Assembly: GCA_920105625.2 (NCBI GenBank)
Contig: OV050032.1
Location: forward strand, 201,967,758 to 202,031,757
DNA length: 64,000 nt
Direction: 5' to 3'
From: Clusia tigrina
Lineage: Eukaryota > Arthropoda > Insecta > Diptera > Clusiidae
Numbering within the stretch: the first letter of the stretch is position 1; every line of letters starts with the position of its first letter. Below are positions 1 to 11,427 of this stretch, in pieces. A program made the translations under genes and the position numbers. The notes beneath the pieces were generated by a model that had not been told where the DNA came from, made no database searches, and saw only the letters and a program-made list of their open reading frames with translations.

Positions 1-930
1 AGAAGAGCAAAGAGTGAACTAAAATAGGTGTGAACTAAACAAAAGTGAACTAAAATAGGCGAACTAAAATAGGTGTGAACTAAAATAAGTGCAAAAAATA
101 AATAGGAATTAAAGCAAAGCGAACTAAATCAAAGTGAATCTAAACCAAGTGAGCTAAAAAGTGAACTGAATAAAATTGAATCAACGAAAAATGAACTAGA
201 ATAAAAGTGAACTTAATCAAAGTGAACTAAAAAAAATGAAATTAATAAAAGTGAATTAAAAAGTAAACTAAATCAAAGTGAACTGAATAAAAGTGAACCA
301 AATAAAAGTGAACAATACAAAAGTGAAGTAATAAAAGTGAATGAAATAAAAAAGAACTAAATAAAAGCAAAATTATCAAAAAAGAACAAAATAAAATGGA
401 AGTAAATAAATTAAAGTAAATTAAATAGAAGTGAACTAAAATTAGTGAACTATAAAAAAGTGAATCAAATCAAAGTGAATTAAATAAAAAAGAACTAAAT
501 AAAAGCAAAATTATCAAAAAAGAACAAAATAAAATGGAAGTAAATAAATTAAAGTAAATTAAATAGAAGTGAACTAAAATTAGTGAACTATAAAAAAGTG
601 AATCAAATCAAAGTGAATTAAATAAAAAAGTGAACTAAAAAAGTAAATTAAAAAAAGTGAAGTCAATAAAAATGAACCAAAAAAAGTGAGTTAAAAAAGT
701 GAACTGTAAAAAAGAGAATTAAAAAATGAACTAAATCAAAGTGAATTAAATACAAGTGAACTAAAAAGAGTGAACTATAAAAAAGTGAACTAAAAAAAGT
801 GAACTAAGTCAAAGTGCATTTAATACAAGTGAATTAAAAGAGTGAACTAAAAAAGTGAACTATAAAAGTGAATTAAAAAAGTGAACTATACAAAAATGAA
901 CTAAATAACAGTGAACTATAAAAAAGTAAG
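1..930. repeat. Degenerate GTGAACTAAA minisatellite
   Basis: Runs of GTGAACTAAA with variable A-rich spacers (units about 10-16 bp) fill this stretch from the window edge, so the array probably extends further left. Stop codons in all frames rule out coding. Confidence 0.9.
344..619. repeat. 138-bp exact tandem duplication inside the GTGAACTAAA array
   Basis: Bases 344-481 and 482-619 read as identical by eye, including rare internal variants such as AAAATGGAAG. This is a higher-order duplication of a block of several degenerate units and must be recent compared with divergence of the base units. Confidence 0.88.
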
Positions 931-1629
931 TAAATAATTTTGATTAAACTTAAATTTTTAAACACAATCCAGTGATAGAAACTAATAGAAAGAGTAATTT
1001 CGTAATCGTCTAAAACCCCACAATTAATTCCATTCCACGCATTCTCCCAGGGTGCTCCGTGTCAGCCCGCATCATTATCATTTTATCATTATCATTATCA
1101 TTATCATTTGTGTCATTGTTGAAGTTCAGTTTTCCATGCCACGCCACCACTCGGCGCACCCTTATTGAGGCCACGCTTAATTGTTCACTTGCGTCGCTTT
1201 CCATGCGCAGCACATGTTCCAAGCTCAACTATAGTGAACCTATCGCAAATTGAATTACTCGCATGTTGAATTGATGGCGGGTTAAATTGTTTGACTTCTG
1301 GGAGGCGGACTGGCGGACTGGTGGACTGCAAAATATGCCAATCAAGTGTCTCTGTGCGCGTATGCAGATGGCCACCAAGCGATGGATTTACAGTGATTGG
1401 CGACCTACGTAAACCGGGGCCCTATTTCACCAACCACTTCTCTACTGAGCATCTTCTCAAATACGAATCTCAAACTATGAGGAGCAACCCACTTGCTCCT
1501 CTATCAACTGAGCACAGCAGCGTCACAAGCACTGCAACCCCAAAGCGAAGCATCACTCGCACCCCAAAGCGAAACATCACTCTCACCTTACATACTGTGA
1601 CACAATATTATTCGTGACTAAACATGAAT
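931..1629. other. Single-copy stretch with a short (TTATCA)n tract
   Basis: Apart from an ATTATC hexamer run at 1071-1108 this is mixed single-copy sequence. The small open frames here match no family I recognise and lack splice support. Confidence 0.6.
1071..1108. repeat. (ATTATC)n microsatellite
   Basis: About six near-perfect copies of ATTATC, with one TTTT interruption. Confidence 0.85.
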
Positions 1630-1639
1630 AAACATTCAA

Positions 1640-2040
1640 TTCATTAGAGATAAGTTGTTAGTGACAAGTCATTATGAATAAGTCCCCAGTGCTAAGTCAT
1701 TAGTGACAAAGTCATAAGTTACAAGTCATTAGTGATAAGTCACTATGAATAAATTATTAGTGATAAGTCATTAGTTATAAGTTATTATGAATAATTTATA
1801 TGTGACAAGGCATTAGTGACAAAGTCATTATGAATAAGTCCCTAGTGATAAGTCGTTAGTGACAAGTCATTATGAATAAATCATTAGTGATACGGCCTTA
1901 GTTATAAGTCAATATGAATAGTCATAGGAATAAGTCATTAGTGACCAGTCATTAGTGACAAGTCATTAGTGACAAGTCATTAGGGACAAGTCACTAGTAA
2001 TAAGCCACTAGGGATAAGCCACTAGTGAAAATCGACTAGC
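1640..2040. repeat. AGTCATTAGTGA minisatellite
   Basis: Roughly 30 copies of AAGTCATTAGTGA or the variant AAGTCATTATGAATA, unit 12-15 bp, with CACTAG variants at the right end. The core GTCATTAGTGAC is nearly palindromic. Confidence 0.88.
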
Positions 2041-4856
2041 AAATTATCAAAGCTGTGCTTTTGCGACTGACACCACAGTCCGGCGAAGCGAACGATTAGC
2101 ATACAATTAATTTTCGCACTGATCCAAATGCAGATTTTGCCATGTGAAACGGCGTGAGCGGTGAAATAGGCCGCCAGCTGATTGCTGAATTTGCCAGTCA
2201 ATTCTTTTAAGTGCGAACTTCCTCAATTGCGGCGGCACGCATATTTGTGCACAACTGTTCCACCCCAGGAAGCCGACGCGCTCTGACCACGATGCGCATA
2301 AAGTGCGGAATGGAGCAACGCTGCTTGATTGCGCCTGATGAAATATGATGAGGAAACGCACAGAGCGAACATTGGGGCCAAGGCGTGATCCCACGTTGCA
2401 ATCGGAATGCAGATTAGATCGAGCTCCAAATCAAGCAATGTGACATGAGTAGCTTCCAATCGCACAGGGGATTGTTCCTGCACTGTTGTAATTTGAGATA
2501 GAAGAAGGGGACCTGACTAACCCAAGATCATGAATCACAGCCCGAATATCAATATTCTCTAGGGAAGGAGGTGTTTCTTGGGTCCGTATAGGAAGCAAAA
2601 AGTATGCAAATATCGATCTTCCCTCTCAGACCCTATGAGAAAGAACAAACAAAGAGGATATTCGCGGTCCTGCTGAACAATTTCTTGGTAGTGAATTGTT
2701 CCAGGAAGTAAGTGGCAACCTTTTAGAGAATTACTACGAAGCGGAACAGTTTGAAAGATGTTGATGATACCAAGTATGATTAGACGGGGATAGGCCAGGC
2801 CACTACTGGAAATTTGCTCGAAGAAATGTTGAGTCAGCCCTGCTGAGAATAGTCCCTCGGAGGTTTTCCTTAAATTTCAATAAGATTGGAGAACTCTTCT
2901 AATCGGCATATGCGAGTTCCATTCAAATCCGGCGCTGACACTCACAAAATGACCGATGATATTGGCGCAGTTCTAACGAGCCCAGCGGACTTCCTTCCAC
3001 ACCGACTGCGCAAGAAGCAGACTCCACTCCACTCGACTCGAAATGGAATCAACGAACACAGCAAATTGTCAACTCATAACTCGGCGTTTCATGCGCTCCC
3101 ATGATTGCCAAACGGCACTCAAAATGCTGCCGCCATTAAACGCGGTCTGAGTCATGTGGACGTGGATGTGGAGGGGCCCACAGTCAATCGACAGACAAAT
3201 GGCAAACTTGATTTGGCGTAACACACCAACCAAAACCTTCTCATTGCGTGTGTGTGTGTGTGTTTCTCCTTTCATAGTCATAGACACCAACCTGGCTCCG
3301 ACTCTGGCTCTTACTCCCTTCTGCGACTCTGGCTCCCAAACCGATTCCGTATGAATGTGACTCCCATCGATTTCTTGTTTATATTCCATACCTGTGTGTC
3401 TCAGCCCTCGGGGGCCCACTCTTTTTTGGGAGTAAATGTAGTCGCTTACAGGCAAAGACAAAGCAACCTAAACAAAACACCAGCAACTCCACTTCATTCC
3501 ACCACGCTCCACAACGCTCCACTGTAATCCACACGCCACAGCCAATGTTAGGCTGCGTGCAGAGTAGAAGTCGGCTGCTTGAGGCGTGCCTGGACTGAGC
3601 TTCAATCCCCTCCCCTTCACAGTAAGCTGCCAGGAGTGTGTATGACGTTCAGATATCTGCAGGAGTCCCTTTGTGCCAATCTCGTCTACACTTGAATCCG
3701 GAAGTAGGAGAACTACTGTAAATAGGATAATAGTATACTACAAGTCCCCACCAGTCTGGTACTCCCATCTCCTCTGAACTGTTTGGCCTCCTTTCTTTCA
3801 ACTGCACACAGTAAAATTTTGGAATACCATTCTTATTATTGGAATTAATACTCTGCTCTACACTTGTAAAAATCAGGCACTCTAAATGAACGCAATAGGG
3901 CTTTATAAGTGCTACTTATACAGTTGATGATTTCAAAACAGAGGGAGTGTATTGGGAGCACAGAGAAAATAGTGTCAAAGAAAATGAGGAGCGGTCAGGA
4001 AGGTACTCATGGCATTACCGAGTGGATCCTATAAAGAGGCGAGTAACGCTCCAGCAACCATCTTCCACTCTGGCCGCAGCCGCAGTCTCAGGGCTCTGTT
4101 GTTGTGTTACTCCAGCACACGAGCTGCTCCTCCAGCTCAAGACCGTCGCCGCACCTCCTCCTATGCAATTTTCGTACTTATGCCTACACGTATGCGCGCG
4201 CGCACACTCCTCTATTCGCGAGCCACAGCAAACTCACTTCGAATGGAAAGAAGGCTCAGAGGAAAAACAAGACACACACATTCAATTAAGCAATTATGCC
4301 ACCGCACCACCGTAGGTAGGATTGCATTACGTTTGCGCAAGCGCGAAAGATACGCCGCGATGTGTTGCCCAGCTTAACAAATTGTTAAATTGCCGCTGCT
4401 GTTGCTTAGCAGCTGATTACGATGGACTGGAATTGGATGCATGCATGGATGATGAAGCGGTCTGCTGTGGCGCTGCTGCTGCCGCGGCAGGTTGACGCCG
4501 CAGCTCCGCGTTGCTGACTATGAGCAGCACCTCATTATGAGTAAGCAGCAGCGGCGGCGGCAGCAAGTGTGGCACATTTAAATCTATTACGTTATTATTG
4601 CAATTGCATTCATAATTGTGGCCACAGTTTCATCGAAGAGAGAAAGAAACAAACAAGCAACTCAACGCTAAGCAAACCCCACCAAATCGATGCGAAGGGG
4701 CAGTGGCCGCATGACTTGTGCGTTACATTACGTGGCAGTCAGCCAGTCAAAGTCAGCTACCGGAATTTTGAGGCATAAGGCCACAAACGAACCGCGGCCA
4801 AAGCATCTTTCAACGCAACTGAATCAAGCATGTAACTGCCCATAGGACTCAAGACA
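2041..4856. other. Single-copy intron-like sequence
   Basis: Mixed sequence with a short (GT)n tract near 3248-3262 and a CAG/CTG-rich patch at 4391-4566. Open frames of 120-130 codons (3069-3461 minus, 3947-4315 plus) show no family motif, no repeat of codon structure and no convincing splice context, so I do not call genes here. Confidence 0.6.
4391..4566. repeat. CAG/CTG-rich patch
   Basis: Interrupted clusters of GCTGCTGCTG, GCAGCAGC and GGCGGCGGC separated by mixed sequence. Typical of fly non-coding DNA; no open frame carries it as a clean homopolymer. Confidence 0.6.
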
Positions 4857-5420
4857 GGAGGTGCCCGTGAACTACTTCAAATGAGGTGGCACACAACTGA
4901 AGCACACCAAATGTGTTGGTAAAAATTAACCTCTTGAAATGAGGTGGTGCAAACTAAGTACTTCAAACGGCGTGGTACATATCAAACATTTCAAAGAGGT
5001 TGCGCAAATCAAGCACTTCAAACGAGTTGGTACAAAGGAACCACTTCAAACCAGGTGATATATCATTGAACCAAGAAAGTGGCGCGAATGAACTACTTCA
5101 AATTTGGCGATCTGCAAACGAATCACGTCAAATGAGGTGTTACAAACGCAGCACTTCAAATGAGGTGGTACAAACCAAGTTCTTCATTTGAGATGGTACA
5201 AACGAAGCACCACTTCACATGAGGTGGTACAAACGCAGCAATTCAAATGAGGTGGTACAAATTAAGTTATTCAAATGGGGTGGTACAAACAAACCACTTC
5301 AAATGATTTGGCAAAAATTAACCACTTCAAAGGAGTTGGTATAAATGAACCCCTTCAAACAAGGTGATATATCACTGAACAAAGAAACTGGTAGAAATCA
5401 ATCACTTCCAATGAGGTGAA
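4857..5420 (+). repeat. Minisatellite family A, block 1 (CACTTCAAATGAGGTGGTAC)
   Basis: About 20 diverged copies of a 24-28 bp unit with core CACTTCAAATGAGGTGGTAC followed by AAA plus a short variable link. The same unit forms a second block at 6255-7042 and appears inverted at 19370-19935. Confidence 0.92.
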
Positions 5421-6254
5421 CCTAAACAATTCATCTAAAAAATGATCGAAAAAGTGTGCAAGTGACTGGCATCCAAGAGAAGCTACCTTCATAGCACTCT
5501 TTCTCATCTTTCCATAGCAGACATAATGCAGAACCGCCATTTGCAACCTGTAAACACCTCCTTAACTTATTATTCCGAGCAAACTGAAAACGTATTGCGG
5601 CTCATAATTGCGAATACAGCACCATTCCGCCATCCAGAAGTCTCTCATCGCTGCAATGAGAACAGATAATCAAATTTTATCGACTTTTGTACCCAGAATG
5701 TAACAAATCAGGAGTTGGATTCTCTTTCACGCAGTTCACAAACCGATTCATTGCTTCCGCTTCAAACTAAATTATTTTCCAAGTTCGCTTCTTGGGAGAC
5801 TGACAGACTAGAATATCAATGCTTCGAAGTATTTTCAGGAAGTTTGCTTCGCTTCTCATATTCCTAGACTTGGCGATCATGTTACAATTCTCACTCACCT
5901 CACGACCGTCCGAGTGAACTTTTGCCCTCATCATATTTGATTGATTCCTCGAACCAAATCTGCTTGTCATACATAACCCACTGAGATATACGAGCGAGTA
6001 TGAATTTCATTACCGCTTATATCTGGGTTTAGTATAACTGTCCAGATTATGTAATGAATCCTCACAATAGGCACTGGGTTGCCATTTCATGAGAGGAGAA
6101 CGGTGAAAAGTACAAACAAATTTCGATGAAGCTTCAATTTACTTGGAAGTTGAATAAGTCAATTACGATCCTGTTCGTTTTTTGGTCAATGTTGTTTACA
6201 GTAGTAAAGGCCAAAGTGCCCATTTACAGTCAGTTTGTATGAGCAACTCATATT
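5421..6254. other. Single-copy spacer between two family A blocks
   Basis: About 830 bp without tandem structure. Minus-strand open frames (5355-5546, 5767-5970) encode no recognised domain and are not the missing formin exon. Confidence 0.6.
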
Positions 6255-7042
6255 GAAATACGAGGTGGTACAATGAATCACTTCAAATCAGGTGATGTGG
6301 TACAAAAATGTCTTACAAATAAACCAACACAATTCGAGTGGTAGCATTGAATTAGTTCACTTGAGGTAGTGTGCAAATGTGTCACTTCAATTTGGGTTGT
6401 ACCAGTGAACTAATACAAATGAAATGGTACAAAGCAACCACTTCAAAGGAGTTGGTACAAATGAAGCAGTTCAAATCAGGTGATGTCATTGAACTCATTC
6501 AAAGGAAGTAGTATAAATTAAACACTTCAATGAGGTGGTGTACAAATGAACTAATTCAATTGAGGTGGTACAAAGTAACCACTTTAAACGAAATACTTCA
6601 AATGAGGTGATGTCATTGAACTAATTCAAAGGAGGAGATAAAAATAATCCACTTCAATTCGGATGGTACCATTGAACTAATTCAAAGTAATCACTGGAAA
6701 GGAGTTGGTACAAATGAAGCAGTTCAAATCAGGTGATGTCATTGAACTCATTCAAAGGAAGTAGTATTAATTAAACACTTCAATGAGGTGGTGTACAAAT
6801 TAACTACTTCAATTCGGGCGGTACCATTGAACTAATTCAAATGAGGTGATACAAAGTAACCACTTTAAACGAAACACTTCAAATGAGTTGGTACAAATGG
6901 GCTACTTCAAATGAGGTGGTGTTGTAACGTAAATGAGGTGATACAAAGTAACCACTTTAAACGAAACACTTCAAATGAGGTGGTGTTGTAACGAAACACT
7001 TCAAATGAGTTGGTACCAATGAGCCACTTCGAATGAAGTGCC
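6255..7042 (+). repeat. Minisatellite family A, block 2, adjoining the Frl exon
   Basis: Same unit as 4857-5420. Contains a higher-order duplication: a ~103-bp segment beginning at 6445 recurs at 6698 (offset 253) with one difference noticed. A CACTTTAAACGAAA variant recurs at about 6580, 6861 and 6952. The block ends about 80 nt into the intron downstream of the Frl donor. Confidence 0.92.
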
Positions 7043-7120
7043 ACTTTTGTTTAGCAGAAAAAAATTCTCGTATATTTTTATTCATTGGATAATTCTGGCA
7101 AGGATGGTTTCTATGAAAGA

Positions 7121-7126
7121 TCTTAC
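7121..7126 (-). other. 5' splice site of the Frl exon
   Basis: On the minus strand the exon ends CAG and is followed by GTAAGA, a near-perfect U1 match. The repeat array at 6255-7042 begins only about 80 nt further into the intron. Confidence 0.88.
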
Positions 7127-7210
7127 CTGATCACAAATTATGTCCCATTTCCTTTCGTCATCGTAATTTTTAAGAAGTTTCGCTTTATCCGGCGGTAGGT
7201 CCATGGAAGC
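7127..7210 (-). CDS. Frl: Internal coding exon of an FMNL-type formin (formin-like), N-terminal GBD/FH3 region
   Basis: The exon encodes 28 residues in phase 0/0: [18 protein letters not shown] followed by [10 protein letters not shown]. The LPPDKA, LL, YD, KW and ICDQ positions are the signature of the FMNL/FRL formin N-terminus (about residues 38-65 in vertebrate FMNL2), at the start of the Rho-GTPase-binding/FH3 domain. In the family this region takes part in Cdc42/Rac binding and autoinhibition of an actin-nucleating and elongating FH2 domain; fly Frl acts in actin-dependent cell morphogenesis. Borders are set by an AG acceptor just above 7210 and a GTAAGA donor just below 7127; translation past the donor loses similarity at once. 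I could not find the next exon (expected to continue a few residues before a conserved NPP or DPP motif) below 7127, nor the preceding exon (expected to end in a LExRFxxVL-like motif) above 7210, so both neighbours are probably outside the window or too diverged to see. What is seen: ORF and splice sites. What is known: the family. What is inferred: orthology to Frl. Confidence 0.93.
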
Positions 7211-7251
7211 CTGAAATAAAAAAGGAATCGACATGTTAAAAATATGATTAG
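7211..7251 (-). other. 3' splice site and branch point of the Frl exon
   Basis: Read on the minus strand, the exon is preceded by CCTTTTTTATTTCAG, a pyrimidine-rich tract ending in AG. Further upstream is CTAAT (7247-7251), which matches the fly branch-point consensus, with the likely branch adenosine at 7248, about 38 nt from the exon. That is normal spacing for insect introns. Confidence 0.85.
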
Positions 7252-8771
7252 ATGATAGACAAAAGATCGTTGTATGGTTTCGATATATACGTAATCTACT
7301 AGTAAGGGCGATCATGAATTGTTGTTGCGGAGATTATTCGCAGCTGTATTTGGTGGACGACAAAATTGATTTAGATTTCTGAAATTCCCGCCCAAAGTTG
7401 ATTTTGTTTTTCAAACTTTCACTCTTCACTTCTTCACTAGCTCGGCTTCCCATTCATGTGATGTTCATGGAACGATTGTTGGAGGAGTCAGGGCCCAAAT
7501 ATAAAAGTAATTACTTCCTTCATCACGCAGTGTAAAGGGACAACAACTTCGCCCCTTCCGAAGTTACGAGTATTTTGAAGGGTTATGAATAACTTCCAAC
7601 AAAATTCATTTGCGCATAACTCGGAGCATAATATCCGGAGGAAGATACAGACTGTTCTTAATGGGGAGGCTGGGTATTAGTATTAGGCTATTAGAGCTAA
7701 GAAGCGGAGCGTGCAATGTGCGCCCTTGCGATGCGCTCTCACTGCTCCACCAACAGTTCAAAGGAATCGACGCACCCTTCCAGCAGGGTTAAGCGGTCGA
7801 TTATGTTCTGCTCCCCAACTTTCTGAGCGCATGAATTAGGCAATTGAAAAATTGTCGCTTGAATTATTAATGAAGAAACCCCAGACAGGCAGGCAGAGGG
7901 ATTAGCAGAGGAAGCGAGAGGCAGAGAGGCAAGTAGAGGAGGGAGCGCGGAGGCAGGCACAGTGTTAACAGAGTGACTACTCCAGAGCTACCGCCAACCA
8001 GCCGGCGGACGTAAATCACATTTGATGGCATGCTTTGAGTAATAAAGGATATTTTACTCGTTCTTGGAGGAAGTTATGAAAAAGCAGAAAGACACAACAT
8101 CAATTTCCAACGCAACAACAAACTGTGCACAGTCGGAGCGGGTCGGGGCGAGGCGTTGTCAGCCAGTCATTTGGGGTTTTTCCATGCGTTTGCCTTGTCT
8201 TCTGCCTTCTGTGCTGTTCTTGCCTTAGTTCGGTTCGGTTGGGTTTGGTTTGGTTAGTCTCTGCGAGGCAAAGTTGCTGAATGTCAGCAATAGAACAACA
8301 CAAGAACAGCTCCAAAAAGAAAAATGCCAGACATAAATCACAAACCAAACCTTAGTCAAGCAGCCGAACCCCAGCACACCGAACCGCACCAATTCTAAGC
8401 AGCGCCGCTCTGCACTGGAAACGCTTCGGTTCAGTTTGCTCCATATTCATGTGCATTCTGGTTCTCGCCGTCATTTTTGCTATTGTTGTTGTTGTTCTGG
8501 TCAAAGTGGTTGTTGCGTTCATTGTCCGTTGTCGAATGTGGCGATTTGGCGGCTCATTCGATTGATATCTACGGAACATGATTTGTAGTCGAACGGACAG
8601 TCGCGTTTTTGTTCGGGGGAAAATTTATTTCATTCTTGGTCATTTTTAAAGGTGTGTGACACAGTTTCACAACTGCGCGAGCAGAGCGGGCAATGAAATC
8701 AGGAGAAGAAAAATGGAAATTTTGTTGTTCCAACTTCACTCAAGTGGAGTGAGTGAGTGAGTGTCCAATTC
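7252..8771. other. Single-copy intron sequence upstream of the Frl exon
   Basis: Mixed sequence including a 39-codon minus-strand frame starting Met-Gly (7453-7334) that has no similarity to the formin N-terminus, and a short GAGT run at 8746-8760. No gene recognised. Confidence 0.6.
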
Positions 8772-8911
8772 GGGCTCCAGTGGGGAGTCCAAAAAGGGCT
8801 CAAGTGGGGAGTCCAAAATGGGCTCAAGTGGGGAGTCCAAAATGGGCTCAAGTGAAGGCCAGAACGGTCTCAAGTGGGGCGTCCAACATGAGCTCAATTG
8901 GAGTACAACTC
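8772..8911. repeat. 24-bp minisatellite (GGGCTCAAGTGGGGAGTCCA)
   Basis: Six tandem units beginning at 8772, 8796, 8820, 8844, 8866 and 8890; the second and third are identical and the rest have a few changes or are 22 bp. Two overlapping short open frames through it are by-products of the 24-bp period. Confidence 0.9.
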
Positions 8912-9863
8912 GGGTACGACCTTTCTACATTCCGATGGGAAGAAAGAAATGATTAAGAATAATGTGGAACACCATGCTGTGAGTAGAAGATTACTGAGAA
9001 GCGAGCATTGAATTATGATCAACTGGAATCTTATTCCTCACTGTTGGAAGAATGCTTCTGGAGTTGTTAATGGCCAGAAAGCAACTCTTATTTCCCAGTT
9101 CTGGAGCAGATAATCATAAAGAATGGAAAGAAATCTAATCAAACCACATCTTTAGTTTCTTCATTGGCTGCCCTCAGTTTCTAAAAATGAAAGCACGCAT
9201 ACCCACACACACAGTAACACAACACACAGGCGCACACACACACACACACACACACACATAGAGAGAGAGAGCAATGAATGGCATTCAGAGCCCTGTTTTA
9301 CCAACCCTTTTTCACCTCAACGTTTGGCAAACTTGTCTCTATTCCCTTTCGAAGCCCTCCAAAACAGCGGCAAAGGGACAAAGTGGGTGGTACTCGTAGG
9401 ACAATACCCAGGTTCCCATGCCTATAGCAAATTTGTCACTATTCAAGCTACAATTTGCCCATAATGGTTTGGTAGAATAGGGCCGCGTTCTGCAGCTGCT
9501 GCACAAGCAGTGCTCAAATGTCAACTGGACTGGCTGCGGCTGCTGTGACGTTTGTTATGATGCCTAAAATGTGACGCTATTTAATTTTCTAATTATGCAG
9601 AATTCTAAACACTCTAAACACGACATGCACGATTATCGCACCCCACTGACTGCCACACCACTAAAGAGCCCACTAAGTCTCCAGTTGCAGCGTCAACGCT
9701 GGCTCCAGCTCCAGCTCCAGTGGCCAATGGAGTCAGTCAACCACGTGAGAGCGACTCTGTCAGATGCAGCGGTCGGCAGTGGTTGCATAAGTATCACTGC
9801 GAGCGTGGTCTTTGGTTGGTTTGGAAACATGTTGCCTGCTTGTGATTGATAGTCTTCTTCTTT
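8912..9863. other. Single-copy stretch with a (CA)n(GA)n tract
   Basis: Mixed sequence. A (CA)n run at 9231-9258 passes into (GA)n at 9261-9271, and a short CTCCAG repeat lies near 9700-9720. No gene recognised. Confidence 0.6.
9231..9271. repeat. (CA)n followed by (GA)n microsatellite
   Basis: About 14 CA dinucleotides, then about five GA dinucleotides. Confidence 0.9.
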
Positions 9864-9978
9864 TTGTTGTTGTTGTTGTGGTTGTGGTGGTTGTTGTTGT
9901 GGTTGTTGTTGTGATTGTTGTTGTGTTTGTTGCTGTAGTGGATGTTGTGGTAGTTATTGTTATTGTTGTTGGTGCTGC
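9864..9978. repeat. Imperfect (GTT)n trinucleotide tract
   Basis: About 115 bp of GTT with GTG, ATT and GCT interruptions. Poly-Val or poly-Thr open frames over it are artefacts. Confidence 0.9.
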
Positions 9979-10295
9979 CACGGTACGAGCATTTGTTTTT
10001 GTAGCTGGTGGTGTTATTATTACTCGTATTTGTTTGTGAAATTTACTTTGCTATTTGTGCGGTTTAGTTCGGTTTAACGTGGCAGCTCTTTTCTCTTCCA
10101 TAACTACACACACGCACACAAAGACATCAGACGCACCCAGTAGGCAATCACATCAGGACATAGCGAACTCCGTCACGATTGCTGTAATGTTGTCATCAGT
10201 TCGATTTTCAGTAGATTTTACTTCACTTTTGAATGGAATGTCAAAAATTTTCGATCGATTCTGTCACTCACACATTCTAGAGATTACTTCATAAA

Positions 10296-11125
10296 TTACT
10301 GGTAATGTTTACAAAGGAAGAAAATTTTGCAGAACGCAGAAGCTTGAAGTCATTACCTCAAATATACATATTACTATACTAAAAATATAGCACCACATTA
10401 CTTTACCAATTACAAGGTAAGGCATTGAAGAACTCGTACTCTTCATATAAGGAAACTTGTGGGGTAAGCGAAAAGTTAAGACATTACTCACAATGATACA
10501 ACTAAGTCAACATTTTAATTCCACATTACGCCACGGATTATAAGGTAATGCAAAGAAGAATCTCTATGCAAAAAATGAAGAAATTTGTGGGGTAAGCAAA
10601 AAGTTAAGAGATTACTTCCAATGACATAACTTAAGTCAAAATATTAATTCCACATTACTTCACCGATTGCAAGGTAAGGCAATGAAGAACTCCTATACAG
10701 AATAAGGAACTTGTGGAGCAAGTGCAAAGTCAAGCTGTTTTCTCCAAGGATATGCCTTAATCAAAAAATGTATTACCGCATTACTTCACGAATTACAAGG
10801 TAATGCGACGAAATCTACACAAAATATAATGAAATTCGTGAAGCAAGAGAAAAATTTAAGCAATTACTTCAAATAATAATGCAAAAACTATATTGAAAAT
10901 AATAAACCACATTACTTCACCGATTGCAAGGTAATGTCAATGAAGAGCCCCTACACAAAACACATATATAAATATAGGAAACTTGTGGGGTAAGCGTAAA
11001 CAAAAGACATTACCTCCAATGGTATAACTAAGTCAAAATGGTAACACCACATTACCTCACCGATTACAAGGTAAGGTAACGAAAATCCTCTACGCAGAAT
11101 AGAAAAAAGCTTGTGGAGCAGCGAA
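10296..11125. repeat. ~130-bp satellite-like tandem repeat, six copies
   Basis: A landmark CCACATTACTTCACCGATT followed by a variant of ACAAGGTAATG starts copies at 10393, 10521, 10650, 10776, 10907 and 11047 (spacing 126-140 bp). Each copy also carries AACTTGTGGGGTAAGCG and AACTAAGTCAAAAT-type segments in the same order. Copies are diverged by substitutions and small indels. The GTAATG/CATTAC words make each unit partly self-complementary. No open frame persists, so this is not a gene family. Confidence 0.88.
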
Positions 11126-11396
11126 AAATGCAACTTTCCTTTAATGCTTCTCTGCGAATCTCCGCTTAGTGATGTGTTTAGTAAGCGACCCGTCGTCGAG
11201 ACACTCTCACTGACATTTCCTATTGGCATACTCACACACAGCACACAACATAGATACATACATCCATCGATAGAATATGGTAGTATCGATCTATGGGACT
11301 GCGTGCATATTGTCATTTGTCATAAACATACGTGTGCTAATGGGTCTGGTCTGTGGTCGGATTGAATTACCACCGCGCTGGCGGCGCAGATACTCA

Positions 11397-11427
<31 letters not shown>

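Larger units (their letters stand above)
1..7126 (-). other. Frl: Presumed downstream intron of Frl (continues beyond the window)
   Basis: Below the exon donor no sequence encoding the next conserved formin segment is visible on the minus strand down to base 1. This supports an intron longer than 7.1 kb, filled largely with tandem repeats. Confidence 0.55.

Noticed and set aside
3069..3461. Minus-strand frame containing NEKVL before GT, resembling the end of the missing formin exon
   Set aside because: It lies downstream of the exon in the direction of transcription, and the residues around it do not match the family.
4857..7042. Regularly spaced repeats resembling a CRISPR array
   Set aside because: Repeats are diverged and contiguous without unique spacers, and the context is a eukaryotic intron.
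7334..7453. 39-codon minus-strand frame starting Met-Gly just upstream of the formin exon, as an alternative first exon
   Set aside because: No similarity to the FMNL N-terminus, no in-frame donor, and an acceptor-preceded exon follows; chance is the better explanation.
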